This document shows, one piece after another, positions 43,356 through 52,772 of a DNA stretch of 64,000 bases. How positions within the stretch are numbered: the first letter of the stretch is position 1; every line of letters starts with the position of its first letter. The stretch is from Lachnospiraceae bacterium. GTDB taxonomy: Bacteria; Bacillota; Clostridia; Lachnospirales; Lachnospiraceae. The notes under the pieces were generated by a model. It was not told the DNA's origin and searched no databases. It saw only the letters and a list, made by a program, of their open reading frames with translations. The stretch covers positions 1 through 64,000 of the forward strand of contig JAGBBV010000007.1 in NCBI GenBank assembly GCA_017938315.1. Direction: 5' to 3'. The translations under genes were made by a program, and so were the position numbers.

Positions 43356-44951
43356 TTATTTGTGAAACCGGGAAATAAATTTCCATGCATTTTCACAGCT
43401 GTGATGTCTGAGTTCATGCATCTGCCCGCTGACACTTGCAAAGGCGGTGCGGCACACTCCATCCTCGCTGTCAAAATAATGGATTGTCAGATAGCTGTCT
43501 CTGGTTTCATCGTAGAGTTTTTCTATGCGTTCCCCTGCCTGTCCCCAGATCTTTTCACTCCAATTTTCCTTATCTGCATAATCTACAGCGAATTTAGCCT
43601 TTAACTTATTGACACCTGCCGCATATTGTACTCTTTCCAGTGAGGTATCTGCCTGGAAAGGCAATTCCGGTAATGGGGAGTCCTCTCCGCCGGAATAGAA
43701 TATGGGCACCGGAACATCCTGATTAAATCTTCCGCTGTTTGACATGGAAAGAGGATTATGTTTTACAGGAAATAGTGCGCTGGCGGGTGCAAGCCCTGCA
43801 AAGGTTTCCGGATATTCCTGAAATAATTCCCATGTCTTACAGCTTCCCATGGAAAATCCTGTAGCGTAAATACGTTTCTCGTCAATATTATAACGTTTTT
43901 TCAGCCCTTCAATGACTTCCATCACTTCTGTGGCAGTCACGCTCATGTGATTTTCAACGGAGACAAACAAGAATCCGTATTTGTGGGCAACACGATACCA
44001 CTCAGTCACAAAGGTAAAGTACATGGAAGAGTCACCGCCGCCATGAAAACCAATCACTAACGGTGCAGGACCATTGTCAAAAATCCCCTTATTGTAATAT
44101 GCAAAATATCCCACTGTATGCTCTTTTGTATTCTGATAGATGCTCTTATTGTCCGGTGACGTTTTTACTGTGACGCTGCCCGCTTCCTCTGTCATATTCA
44201 TCGCTTCAAAATCAGGCTCAAGCTGCATCTCACCGCACCACATTTTAAATTTCTTTACAAAGGAATTAAAGTCCTCTTTATAGTCTGCTTTTGACTTGAT
44301 GAGCACATTCCCGCAGCCCTGAAAAGCTTTATTTATTTCGTCGGAATTGCCCACGCTTAAGATGGCAATATCCTTTCGCTCCACCTTAGGGATGACACTT
44401 AAATTTTCCATGGAGCACATCGCCGGTGTAATGTCACCGGGTCCCCAAAGGTATTCGCCGTTTATGGTTTTTAACAGGTAGTTTGCCACATAGTCTGCAG
44501 ATGCCCCATAACTGTAAATATCTGTCCTAAACTTGGCACCTTTTATCATATAACCCATAAATTGTTTCCTAAAGAAATCATCCCACTTTACAATTCCGTC
44601 TTCAAAGTTAGGATCCATCTTAACTTCCCCTATGAAATCCACATAGAGTTCTTCCGTCGCATTCTTCCATCCCCCTTCGCAGGTTGGATATACAAATAAA
44701 ACATTGGCATCTACTTTTGCCGCAATCTCTGCAAATCCGCTTTCTTTTGCAAAGGAAATTGCCTCCTCCATGCTCTGTCTGTGTTCCTCAAAGACTACAA
44801 GAAGGGGTGCCCGGAAGGTGTAGTTATGAACCTGTCCGTCAATGTCATTTCCCGGCACATAGGCTTTCAAATAAAATCTTTCATATTCATGTTCCCAATA
44901 CTTTGCACCGTCAGGTAGTGTAGTGACGGTGGGTCTTTGCATTAATCCCAT
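43356..44951 (-). CDS. Alpha/beta hydrolase, PHB-depolymerase-like esterase
   Basis: The 531-residue enzyme has no signal peptide, so it should be cytoplasmic. The C-terminal half is an alpha/beta hydrolase with oxyanion motif VIGFHGGGDSS and nucleophile elbow GFSMGS, as in poly(3-hydroxybutyrate) depolymerase or feruloyl esterase relatives. Late residues (DYADKENWSE and YFDSEDG) probably supply the acid, and the His near HHSC or MHEL the base. The N-terminal ~230 residues form an extra domain. AAGGAGG precedes the ATG. The substrate is unknown. Confidence 0.85.
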   Translation of the reverse strand: MGLMQRPTVTTLPDGAKYWEHEYERFYLKAYVPGNDIDGQVHNYTFRAPLLVVFEEHRQSMEEAISFAKESGFAEIAAKVDANVLFVYPTCEGGWKNATEELYVDFIGEVKMDPNFEDGIVKWDDFFRKQFMGYMIKGAKFRTDIYSYGASADYVANYLLKTINGEYLWGPGDITPAMCSMENLSVIPKVERKDIAILSVGNSDEINKAFQGCGNVLIKSKADYKEDFNSFVKKFKMWCGEMQLEPDFEAMNMTEEAGSVTVKTSPDNKSIYQNTKEHTVGYFAYYNKGIFDNGPAPLVIGFHGGGDSSMYFTFVTEWYRVAHKYGFLFVSVENHMSVTATEVMEVIEGLKKRYNIDEKRIYATGFSMGSCKTWELFQEYPETFAGLAPASALFPVKHNPLSMSNSGRFNQDVPVPIFYSGGEDSPLPELPFQADTSLERVQYAAGVNKLKAKFAVDYADKENWSEKIWGQAGERIEKLYDETRDSYLTIHYFDSEDGVCRTAFASVSGQMHELRHHSCENAWKFISRFHK

Positions 44952-45003
44952 AATCGATTTACCTCCTTAATACATCATGTTCATTATAACACATATCCGT
45001 CAC

Positions 45004-45063
45004 AAAAAAAGAGCTTCTACAAAACAGATTGACACTCTCAAATCATCTGCTTTGTAAAAGCCC
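45004..45063 (-). terminator. Rho-independent terminator
   Basis: On the minus strand GGGCTTTTACAAAGCAGAT pairs with ATCTGTTTTGTAGAAGCTC and runs into TTTTTTT, just after the PEBP-like lipoprotein gene. Confidence 0.85.
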
Positions 45064-45070
45064 TTACTCA

Positions 45071-45745
45071 TTAATTACCTTTTGTATATGTTCCGGTTAT
45101 ATGTCCGTATGCTATGATGTTTCCCTTTGCACCTTCTGTTACCTCATCAAGTGATAGTGCATTTGCCTTAAATTTCATATTGGAATTGTTAAACGCTCCC
45201 TTGGCTCTCTCCACCGGCTCCTTCAGTGCAAAAACATAGATTTCATAGTCGTGTGTACCGCCGGGAGGATAGGGTCCTATGTATTCCTCTTTCGGTGCCC
45301 AGCCCTTTGGAAGATTTGTCTCTGTGACATTGTTGGATTTCCAGTGAATCCAATCTTCTACAGTGGTATCCACCATATAGATGACATAGCACCCTGCCCC
45401 GGGAACAGGTTCCCACGCAAGCTGCGGGGAAACATTTGATCCATTTTCTGTGTTGGTGATGATGCTATCCCATACACCGTCATGTAAATCTTCTGACGAT
45501 AACTCAAACGTAGCAAGTCCTGTATCTTGGAAAATGTCGTTGCTGGTCTCTGCTGTAACTGCTTCCTCTGCCACCTCTTCTGTCACGTCCCCTGTCACAT
45601 CTTCTGTCACGTTTTCTGATGCAGTTTCCGTCTGTACTTCTAAGGCATCTGCGCTTTCTTTAGTACCTCCACATCCTGCCACTGCAAATGTCAAAGCACC
45701 CATAACCATACTAACCACCACTAATTTCTTTCCTGTTTTTACCAT
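45071..45745 (-). CDS. PEBP-family (YbhB/YbcL-like) lipoprotein
   Basis: This 224-residue lipoprotein (lipobox VAGC) has an acidic linker and a phosphatidylethanolamine-binding-protein fold. The ligand-pocket motifs are NVSPQLAWEPVP, DWIHWKSNNV and YIGPYPPGGTHDYEIYVFAL. Bacterial members are thought to bind small anions or lipids; none has a firm role in this lineage. Its start overlaps the stop of the upstream lipoprotein gene by 7 bp, so translation is coupled. A strong terminator follows. Confidence 0.88.
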   Translation of the reverse strand: MVKTGKKLVVVSMVMGALTFAVAGCGGTKESADALEVQTETASENVTEDVTGDVTEEVAEEAVTAETSNDIFQDTGLATFELSSEDLHDGVWDSIITNTENGSNVSPQLAWEPVPGAGCYVIYMVDTTVEDWIHWKSNNVTETNLPKGWAPKEEYIGPYPPGGTHDYEIYVFALKEPVERAKGAFNNSNMKFKANALSLDEVTEGAKGNIIAYGHITGTYTKGN

Positions 45746-46641
45746 GCAGATACCTCCCTAAATTCTTCCTCTGAAAATGGCAAATCCTCTTTTTCAATCT
45801 GCTCAAAATCATTTAACGCCATCTCCAGGGTTTCTTCTTTATAATCTTCCAGTGCATCATCATACACTTCCATTTTTAATGTAATAATTCCTGTATCTGT
45901 CACTGTACCCGACAAAATATGAATTCTCTCAAGCATCATCCCGCCATCCTTTTCACTGGCAAGGACACCCATAATGGTTGTTTCAAAGTCTACAAGTTCT
46001 GTACTTTTAAGGGTTGGGTCTACATTTGTATAGAAGAATTCCAGGGTATCTCTTAGCCGGATATAAATATCACCTTCTGCTGTGGTCTTCTTCCATGCTG
46101 TCCCACCCAATTTTTTGTGGTTTATCTTCCACTTTTTGCAGGACTCACCGGTTATCGTCCATTCTGAAGTAGCGGCATCTCTTTTGTAGGTAACTGTTTT
46201 TTCGATTGTCTGGGGAAGTATTCCCAAAGGATCTGCTCCCTGTACTTCTACAACAACCTCATCTACCGCATCATATTTCCCATCCTCTGAAGCCGTATTA
46301 TCTGCTGCAACAACAGTATGTGATTTCAGTGTTAAACTGCCATATCCGTCTTTCAATAGTTCTTCTGCCATTTGCGTATCCGGCACTTGAATATTATACT
46401 GTTCATAGGTTTCAAGTACATGACACATATCGTTTATATCATATGCTTTACCCGCTGTAGGGGCACCTATTTCCGGTAGTTGCACAATTGCTGCCTCATT
46501 AGCCGCATCTGCCACGCTCCCGCTTGCCACTTCACTCTCCTGTTCTTTTCTGCCTTTGCCTGCGCAAGCACTTAACAGTATCCCCACTATTGCAGTCATA
46601 AGTAAACAGCTTATTTTTAATTTACACATTTTTCTCTTCAT
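45739..46641 (-). CDS. Lipoprotein of unknown function, coupled to PEBP gene
   Basis: This 300-residue exported lipoprotein has signal MKRKMCKLKISCLLMTAIVG and lipobox LLSAC. The mature part contains no catalytic motif I recognise; the region YDAVDEVVVEVQGADPLGIL...VTYKRDAATSEWTITGESCKKW looks like a DUF4878/NTF2-like beta sheet. AGGAG lies 8-9 bp before the ATG. It overlaps the PEBP gene by 7 bp, which suggests a joint surface function. Confidence 0.75.
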   Translation of the reverse strand: MKRKMCKLKISCLLMTAIVGILLSACAGKGRKEQESEVASGSVADAANEAAIVQLPEIGAPTAGKAYDINDMCHVLETYEQYNIQVPDTQMAEELLKDGYGSLTLKSHTVVAADNTASEDGKYDAVDEVVVEVQGADPLGILPQTIEKTVTYKRDAATSEWTITGESCKKWKINHKKLGGTAWKKTTAEGDIYIRLRDTLEFFYTNVDPTLKSTELVDFETTIMGVLASEKDGGMMLERIHILSGTVTDTGIITLKMEVYDDALEDYKEETLEMALNDFEQIEKEDLPFSEEEFREVSAW

Positions 46642-46765
46642 GTCATTCTACTCCTATCAATTTTCTCTTTTTTCTTTCAAAAGTAGAATAACATTTCTGT
46701 TTTTATCCCAATAAGAAAAATTTGCACGAAAAACAGTAATTTCCGCACAAATTTTTCTAATATCA

Positions 46766-47725
46766 TTATGAATAACTTTCTCTGTATTTTGATGGTGTAG
46801 TTCCGGTCATTTTCTTAAATACTTTAATAAAATAATTGGAATCCGTATAGCCTACTCTGGCTGCAATTTCACCGATTTGAAGTTCTGTCTCGGCAAGCAT
46901 AATCTGCGCAAGATTTACCCTCATCTTTACTAAGTAATTAAGGCAGGTCATGGATGTTTCTTTAACAAATAACTCATTTAAGCGGTTTCTGTTTATGGAA
47001 AATTCTTTCAAGACATCTTCAAGTGTCACCTTATCCCCGATATGTTCACTTAAATATTGTATGATTTCCCCAACCAGCTCATCGCTTGCTATGTCGTTTG
47101 CTCCCGAATACATCACGCATAAGTCGCCGATTGCTTTCGTATCTTCCTGCCTTTCATTTACCACATGGGCTGCAGGCTTGGCACAAACATAGCTGATAAA
47201 GCTGAGGAGCTCCATCAGATATGACCGGCTGCGGCAAGGCCAATAGCCGTCACTTTGCCCTGTCAGTTCCTTATTCATAAGCCGGATGATTTTTTTAATC
47301 TTTTCATAGGCTGAGACGCCGGGCACAAGCACGGTATTTGACTTGTTTGGTTCTTTATCAAATGACTTAATCAATAAATAATCCTGATAAATGGTTCTTC
47401 CAAATGCATTCTCAAATTCGCCTGAACTGATGCGTTCTAAAGTAAATTCCTCACGGATTTCCGTTGTTTGCATAAAAACAGTGGTGGTGGAAACATCTTT
47501 CCCCGGGAAAAAGGAAACTTCCTCATCCGTCAGCATAAAGATTGCAGGCGCTGAAACCATCTTTTTGATACCATTGCTTTCAAAAGAAAGGGTCCCTTTA
47601 TCCAGCGCAAGAATTTTGTAGGTATCTTTATCATTGATAAATTCAGACACCCCTTCACATTGCTGCACATAAATATGAACAATGCGGTTCCATTCTTTAT
47701 CATAGCTTCTGGTAAATAATTCCAT
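46766..47725 (-). CDS. AraC-family transcriptional regulator
   Basis: This 319-residue regulator has a C-terminal double helix-turn-helix (about residues 215-315: TLEDVLKEFSINRNRLNELFVKE, then QIGEIAARVGYTDSNYFIKVFKKMTGTTPSKYRES). The N-terminal ~190 residues form a cupin-like sensing domain without a recognised ligand. GGGGAGG precedes the ATG. It is a single gene after the gatB terminator and may control the neighbouring lipoprotein genes; this is inferred only from position. Confidence 0.9.
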   Translation of the reverse strand: MELFTRSYDKEWNRIVHIYVQQCEGVSEFINDKDTYKILALDKGTLSFESNGIKKMVSAPAIFMLTDEEVSFFPGKDVSTTTVFMQTTEIREEFTLERISSGEFENAFGRTIYQDYLLIKSFDKEPNKSNTVLVPGVSAYEKIKKIIRLMNKELTGQSDGYWPCRSRSYLMELLSFISYVCAKPAAHVVNERQEDTKAIGDLCVMYSGANDIASDELVGEIIQYLSEHIGDKVTLEDVLKEFSINRNRLNELFVKETSMTCLNYLVKMRVNLAQIMLAETELQIGEIAARVGYTDSNYFIKVFKKMTGTTPSKYRESYS

Positions 47726-47744
47726 CTCTTCTACCTCCCCATTT

Positions 47745-47777
47745 TACAAAAATGCTCCGGCTACTGTGCCGGAGCAT
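47745..47777 (-). terminator. Rho-independent terminator of the aspS-gatB operon
   Basis: ATGCTCCGG / CCGGAGCAT (47752-47760 and 47769-47777) form a perfect 9-bp stem, followed on the minus strand by TTTTTG. It lies 30 bp after the gatB stop codon. Confidence 0.9.
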
Positions 47778-47806
47778 CCTATGCTTTCATACTATATGAT
47801 TTTCAC

Positions 47807-49231
47807 TTAAATGTCCATCAATTTCTTTTCCAAGATTTCTTTGATGACTGCTGTATCTGCTGTATTTTTAAGTTCTCTCATACAAGCGCCGAAAAGTGCC
47901 TGTTTTGCTTTTACTTTACCGTTCTTGTAGTCTTCAATGGCCTGGGCATTTTCTGCAAATACCCTATCCATAATTCCTTCAATAACGGAAGTATCCACTT
48001 TCGCATCAAGGCCGTTTTCTTTACAGTATGCTACAGGGTCTACGCCTTCTTCCAGCACAGCTGTAAGAATCTTTCTACCGCTCATTCTGTTTACGTCGCC
48101 GCTGTCTACCATTTTGATAATGGCAGCAAGGTCATCTGCGGTAATTGTAAGGTCTCCCAGAAGTTTACCGTTTTTGCGAAGAATACCTACGCAGTCTGTG
48201 AGAATCCAGCCTGCTGCATTTTTGGCATCACAGCCCATGGCTACTACATCATCTAAAAGCTTGCTTACATTATGGTTGTGAATCAGCATATCGATTTCTT
48301 TTTCGGAAATGCCTGCCTCTCTGTATGTATCAGCTTTCTCATCGATTTCCACAGGTTTTGCAGCCTTAATCTGTTCAAGCCACTCATCATCGATAATGAT
48401 GGGCATTAAGTTTGCATCCGGGAAATAACGGTAGTCTGCTTCTGTTTCCTTATTACGCATCGCAAAGGTTTTTCCGCTTGCATCGTCAAAACGTCTGGTT
48501 TCCTGAACAAGCTCCTCTGTTTCAAATTCAATGGCATCCATATGGCGCTGCGCCTCATAGTGGATAGCACGCTCAATTGCCTCAAAGGAAGCCATGTTCT
48601 TAATCTCTGTACGCACGCCGAATTCTTCACTGCCTTCGGGACGCACGGAAATATTTACGTCACAACGCATAGCACCTTCTTCACATTCGGAAATACCGCC
48701 GGAACGGAACATGGATTTTAACTTATTTAAGTACACCAGAACTTCTTCTGCGCTTCTAAAGTCAGGCTGGGTTACAATTTCAATAAGAGGCACACTGGTA
48801 CGGTTAAAGTCTACCAAAGATGCTTTTCCCACGTGAACCAGCTTACCTGCATCCTCTTCCATATGAATCTGCTTAATACGCACATCCCTTGTCCCCTCAG
48901 AGGTCTTTAAGGTTACAAGCCCGTTTGTACAAATGGGATGATTGAGCTGTGTAATCTGATAAGCACAGGGAAGGTCCGGATAATAATAATTCTTTTTATC
49001 AAAAGTAGTGTATCTGCTGATTTCGCAGTTTAACATAAGGCCTGCTGTCACCGCAAGTTCTACTACCTTCTTATTCATTACGGGAAGCATACCGGGCATA
49101 CCACTGCAGGCAGGGCATACGCAGTCATTAGGTTCTTTGGCTTCTGAATGTCCGCCACAGGAACAGAAAATTTTGGATTTGGTATTTAACTCCACATGAG
49201 TTTCCAGTCCGATAACAATTTCATATTTCAT
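47807..49231 (-). CDS. gatB: Asp-tRNA(Asn)/Glu-tRNA(Gln) amidotransferase subunit B
   Basis: This is the kinase/transamidase subunit that activates and amidates mischarged Asp- or Glu-tRNA. The 474-residue protein is full length. The N terminus YEIVIGLETHVELNTKSKIFC and the motif DFNRTSVPLIEIVTQPD are conserved. The Zn-binding cysteines lie in CSCGG and CVCPACSGMPG, and the helical YqeY-like C-terminal tRNA-binding domain is present. It follows the GatA-like gene by 2 bp. Because the neighbouring GatA homologue lacks glutaminase residues, the ammonia source for this GatB is unclear. Confidence 0.96.
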   Translation of the reverse strand: MKYEIVIGLETHVELNTKSKIFCSCGGHSEAKEPNDCVCPACSGMPGMLPVMNKKVVELAVTAGLMLNCEISRYTTFDKKNYYYPDLPCAYQITQLNHPICTNGLVTLKTSEGTRDVRIKQIHMEEDAGKLVHVGKASLVDFNRTSVPLIEIVTQPDFRSAEEVLVYLNKLKSMFRSGGISECEEGAMRCDVNISVRPEGSEEFGVRTEIKNMASFEAIERAIHYEAQRHMDAIEFETEELVQETRRFDDASGKTFAMRNKETEADYRYFPDANLMPIIIDDEWLEQIKAAKPVEIDEKADTYREAGISEKEIDMLIHNHNVSKLLDDVVAMGCDAKNAAGWILTDCVGILRKNGKLLGDLTITADDLAAIIKMVDSGDVNRMSGRKILTAVLEEGVDPVAYCKENGLDAKVDTSVIEGIMDRVFAENAQAIEDYKNGKVKAKQALFGACMRELKNTADTAVIKEILEKKLMDI

Positions 49232-49233
49232 AC

Positions 49234-50418
49234 CTATTCACCTGCCCTTTCTGCGCTTCCTGCAAGACTGAGAAGCACGCTTTCGCTAAATGCTTTGCCC
49301 AAAAGCTGTACGCCGCCGCTTGTAAGTGCGGGTACACCGATTAAGTTTGCAACTGCTGTAAATACACTTTCTTCAAATACAAGTCCGAAGGCTTTATCCA
49401 TCTCATAAGCAGTGTAAGATGTCTTACTGCATACAGGAGTTAATACTGCATCATACTTTTTCATAAGCTCTGCAAATTTCTCTGCTACCACACGGCGCAC
49501 CTTCAGGGATTTGCCGTAGCAGTCATCATAACGGTTCTTTGATAATACGTCGGAGCCATAGAGAATCACTGCCTTGGTAAGGAAGTTGAAGCCTTCTGTT
49601 CTGGTATTTACATATAATTCGTCGATATTTTTATATTCTGCGGCACGATGTCCGAATTTTACACCGTCATAACGGGAAACGTTATTACAGGTTTCCGCTG
49701 TCATAAGAATCTGCCATGCCGTGTTTGCAACATCAAACATATCAACGGAGATTTCTTCTACCACTACACCTGCCCCACGGAGCTTGTCAGCATAAGCATT
49801 TACTTTCTTTGCTGTATCTTCGTCTGCTTTTTCCATCAGTTCTTTTACAATACAAACTTTTTTTCCGCTAACGGAAAGGTCTGTGCTGTAATCATACTTT
49901 TCTTCTTTTAAGGAAGTACCGTCCTTTTCATCATGACCGGCAATTACATCCATCACTTCCTTGATTCCGTTTACATCTGCAGCATAAACACCAAGCTGCT
50001 CACCGGAAGCTGCACAGGAAATAATTCCGTAACGGGAAACGGTTCCGTAAGTAGGTTTTAAGAAATCTACTCCGGAAAGTGATGCCGCTCTACGGGTTGC
50101 ACCGTTCATATCAACACCCAGTGCTGCCTTTACTTCGCCATCTGCAACAGCCTGCGCTGCTGCACCTTTAAGCTGTTCCTGTTTTTCAGCATAGTAAGAA
50201 AATTCACCTACCAGGTCAAGGCCAAACTCACCAACATGAGTCTTGCCTGCCATTTCATAGCCTGCCTTTTCAAGGCGGTCAACTGCTTCTGCACTAAAAA
50301 GCGGTTTAAATCCTTCCAATATGCGGGAGCCTGCTGCAGCCTGCACCCCCTTTACAAGAATAGTGTCGTCAACTGCGATGGTTCCTTTATCTGATATTTT
50401 ACTCGTATAATTATTCAT
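49234..50418 (-). CDS. GatA-like pseudo-amidase without catalytic triad
   Basis: This is a homologue of the GatA glutaminase subunit, 394 residues against about 485. The fold is recognisable (VQAAAGSRILEGF, FLKPTYGTVSRYGIISCA, VIAGHDEKDGTS, and a C-terminal segment ALTSGGVQLLGKAFSE). All catalytic residues are gone: AVKDN reads AVDDT (Lys to Asp17), the PGGSSGGSAA loop is replaced near residues 78-92, and GSDTGGSIRQ reads GVDMNGATRR (Ser to Ala107). About 60 N-terminal residues are missing. The frame is intact and co-transcribed, so it is probably a structural subunit. Confidence 0.85.
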   Translation of the reverse strand: MNNYTSKISDKGTIAVDDTILVKGVQAAAGSRILEGFKPLFSAEAVDRLEKAGYEMAGKTHVGEFGLDLVGEFSYYAEKQEQLKGAAAQAVADGEVKAALGVDMNGATRRAASLSGVDFLKPTYGTVSRYGIISCAASGEQLGVYAADVNGIKEVMDVIAGHDEKDGTSLKEEKYDYSTDLSVSGKKVCIVKELMEKADEDTAKKVNAYADKLRGAGVVVEEISVDMFDVANTAWQILMTAETCNNVSRYDGVKFGHRAAEYKNIDELYVNTRTEGFNFLTKAVILYGSDVLSKNRYDDCYGKSLKVRRVVAEKFAELMKKYDAVLTPVCSKTSYTAYEMDKAFGLVFEESVFTAVANLIGVPALTSGGVQLLGKAFSESVLLSLAGSAERAGE

Positions 50419-50428
50419 CTTACGCACC

Positions 50429-52504
50429 TCACTTTACAAGTCTGGGAACTTGCCAACTGTCTTCACTACGTTCGGGAGCACCTTCTAAAAGGCTTTCTCT
50501 TGAGAATTTCTGTTCTCTTACGTCCTCACGGAGTACATTGGTCATGGGCATTACATGCACCATCTCTTCCACCTTTTCCGTATCAATTTCTTTCAGTGCC
50601 TCTTCATGGGTTTTCATCATCTTGAAGATATCCTGCATATCACTTTCTTCTTTTTCGGAAAGTGATAACTGATTCAGCTGTTGGTCGTTTGAGAAGGTGG
50701 AACGCTTTTCACTGCGTGCTTTGCCACTGCCGGTGGTAAGTCCCCGCGCTGTAAGTGCACTGGTGCCGCCAAGCAAATGAACGTCTTCAAGCTGCTGGTT
50801 GGTAACCTCGCTGGGAGCTCCAAGCAAAAGGTCCTGTGCATTACCGTTAAGCGGGAATGCGATAACTTCCAAAATCTTTTCTTCGTCTGTAAGAAGCATT
50901 ACGGTACGGTCAATACCCGGTGCCATACCTGCATGCGGGGGTGCACCATACTGGAATGCGGTATAAAGTGCATTGAATCTGCTCTTTAATTCTGCTTCAG
51001 AATATCCGGCAATTTCAAATGCCTTCTTCATAATATCGATATCATGGTTACGAACTGCACCGGATGCAAGTTCGATACCGTTACATACAAGGTCATACTG
51101 ATAAGCTAAAACCTGTGTAGGATCATCACCAAGAAGTGCTTCCATTCCCCCCTGAGGCATGGAGAAAGGATTGTGTGTAAAGATGGTATCTCCTGTCTCC
51201 TCATCGATTTCATACATGGGGAAATCAACTACGAAACAGAATTCAAAGGAATCATCCTTAATCAAATCAAGCTGGTCTTTTCTTGCAAGGTAAGAACGGA
51301 TATGTCCCGCTTTCTTTTCGGTATCTCCCTTCTTATCATCACAGATAAAGAACAATGTTTCGCCTTCTTTTACACCTGTAAGTTTAATAATCTCAGCTTT
51401 CTTCTCATCGCTTAAGAACTTTGCGATAGGTCCTGCAAATACCCCTTCTTTTAAAGTAATGTATCCAAGTCCCCCAAGTCCCACTTCAGGAGATGTTGCA
51501 AACTTTAAGGAATCTTCAAAGAACTTTTTGGACTTTCCTGCACAGTTTGCTACAATACCTCTTACCGGTTTTCCCTTAAATGCAGGGAAATCTACGTCTG
51601 CAAAGAAGTCTGTGAGGTCACAGATAATTAAGGGGTTACGAAGGTCCGGTTTATCGGAACCGTATTTCATCATCGCTTCTGCATAGGTAATACGGCGGAA
51701 AGGTCTAGGCGTTACTTTCTTATCAGAGAAAGTTGTAAAGGTATCATAAATCACATCTTCACACACTTCCAAAACTTCTTCCTGGGTTGCAAAAGCCATT
51801 TCAAAGTCAAGCTGGTAAAATTCACCGGGTGAACGGTCTGCTCTGGCATCCTCATCTCTAAAACAGGGAGCCACCTGGAAGTATCTGTCAAAGCCGGATA
51901 CCATAAGGAGCTGTTTAAACTGCTGAGGTGCCTGAGGAAGCGCATAGAACTTACCCGGATGTTTACGGCTGGGCACCAAAAAGTCTCTGGCACCTTCCGG
52001 AGAGGAAGCCGTAAGAATGGGTGTCTGCATATCAAGGAAGTTCAATGATTCCATCTTGTTACGCATATGACGGATAATCTGGGAACGTTTCACAATGTTG
52101 TCATGGTTCTTGGGATTACGAAGATCCAGATAACGGTATTTGAGACGAAGTTCATCCTTGCTAAGGTGAGAGTTTCTCACTTCAAAAGGAAGCATATTAT
52201 GGCTCTTTCCCAGTACCTGAAGGGAATCTGCCACAAGCTCTACATATCCTGTTGCAATCTTTTCATTTACGGTTTCTTCATCTCTCTTATTTACGATACC
52301 GCTTACGGAAATAACCGTTTCTCGGTTGACATTCTTCAGTAACTCCTCATTGTGGACAACCACCTGTGTTACGCCTGTGTAGTCGCGCAAATCGATGAAG
52401 ATAACGCCACCATGGTCACGCACTACATCTACCCAGCCTGCAAGCTGGACAGTTTTTCCGACATGCTCATCGCGTATGTCGTTGCAGAATAGTGTTCTAT
52501 ACAT
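50429..52504 (-). CDS. aspS: Aspartyl-tRNA synthetase fused to GatC
   Basis: Residues 1-575 are a bacterial AspRS: OB-fold anticodon domain, motif 2 (FRDEDARADRSPGEFYQLD), a GAD insertion, and motif 3 near APPHAGMAPGIDRTVMLL. His31 in RDHGGVIF is the residue seen in non-discriminating AspRS that also charge tRNA-Asn. After a ~36-residue linker, residues 613-691 form a complete GatC (LSLSEKEESDMQDIF...LREDVREQKFSRESLL...WQVPRLV). The ATG at 52504 has AAGGAGG 7 bp upstream. It leads an operon with the GatA-like gene (10 bp gap) and gatB, under a T-box. Confidence 0.9.
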   Translation of the reverse strand: MYRTLFCNDIRDEHVGKTVQLAGWVDVVRDHGGVIFIDLRDYTGVTQVVVHNEELLKNVNRETVISVSGIVNKRDEETVNEKIATGYVELVADSLQVLGKSHNMLPFEVRNSHLSKDELRLKYRYLDLRNPKNHDNIVKRSQIIRHMRNKMESLNFLDMQTPILTASSPEGARDFLVPSRKHPGKFYALPQAPQQFKQLLMVSGFDRYFQVAPCFRDEDARADRSPGEFYQLDFEMAFATQEEVLEVCEDVIYDTFTTFSDKKVTPRPFRRITYAEAMMKYGSDKPDLRNPLIICDLTDFFADVDFPAFKGKPVRGIVANCAGKSKKFFEDSLKFATSPEVGLGGLGYITLKEGVFAGPIAKFLSDEKKAEIIKLTGVKEGETLFFICDDKKGDTEKKAGHIRSYLARKDQLDLIKDDSFEFCFVVDFPMYEIDEETGDTIFTHNPFSMPQGGMEALLGDDPTQVLAYQYDLVCNGIELASGAVRNHDIDIMKKAFEIAGYSEAELKSRFNALYTAFQYGAPPHAGMAPGIDRTVMLLTDEEKILEVIAFPLNGNAQDLLLGAPSEVTNQQLEDVHLLGGTSALTARGLTTGSGKARSEKRSTFSNDQQLNQLSLSEKEESDMQDIFKMMKTHEEALKEIDTEKVEEMVHVMPMTNVLREDVREQKFSRESLLEGAPERSEDSWQVPRLVK

Positions 52505-52519
52505 AATAAAACCTCCTTG

Positions 52520-52750
52520 ATAAAATATAAAATCCCGGGAATATTCATCAATATTCCCGGGACGAGTAAACAAAATTTAACCCGCGGTGCCACCCGCATT
52601 GATACTAACTAATAGTATCCTCTTTTCCATATAAAATTATACATAAATCAGAGTGTTCCCAAGCTTACTACTCATCTTAAACGCGCTTTCAGTCGGTGAC
52701 GCATTCTCCCTGATAGACTTTCCACAAAAGCCGAGTCTCCGATAAAAATA
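52520..52750 (-). promoter_or_regulatory. T-box riboswitch of aspS operon
   Basis: The minus strand carries the T-box sequence GGGTGGCACCGCGGG (52595-52581) followed by a 12-bp terminator stem CCCGGGAATATT with a four-base loop (52561-52534) and a U-rich tail. Upstream are Stem I-like segments and a GAGTAGTAAGC stretch. Uncharged tRNA would favour antitermination. A GAC in ACCGACTGAA could be the Asp specifier, but I cannot assign it with certainty. Confidence 0.9.
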
Positions 52751-52772
52751 ATAGCAAAGCGAAAAACATTTG

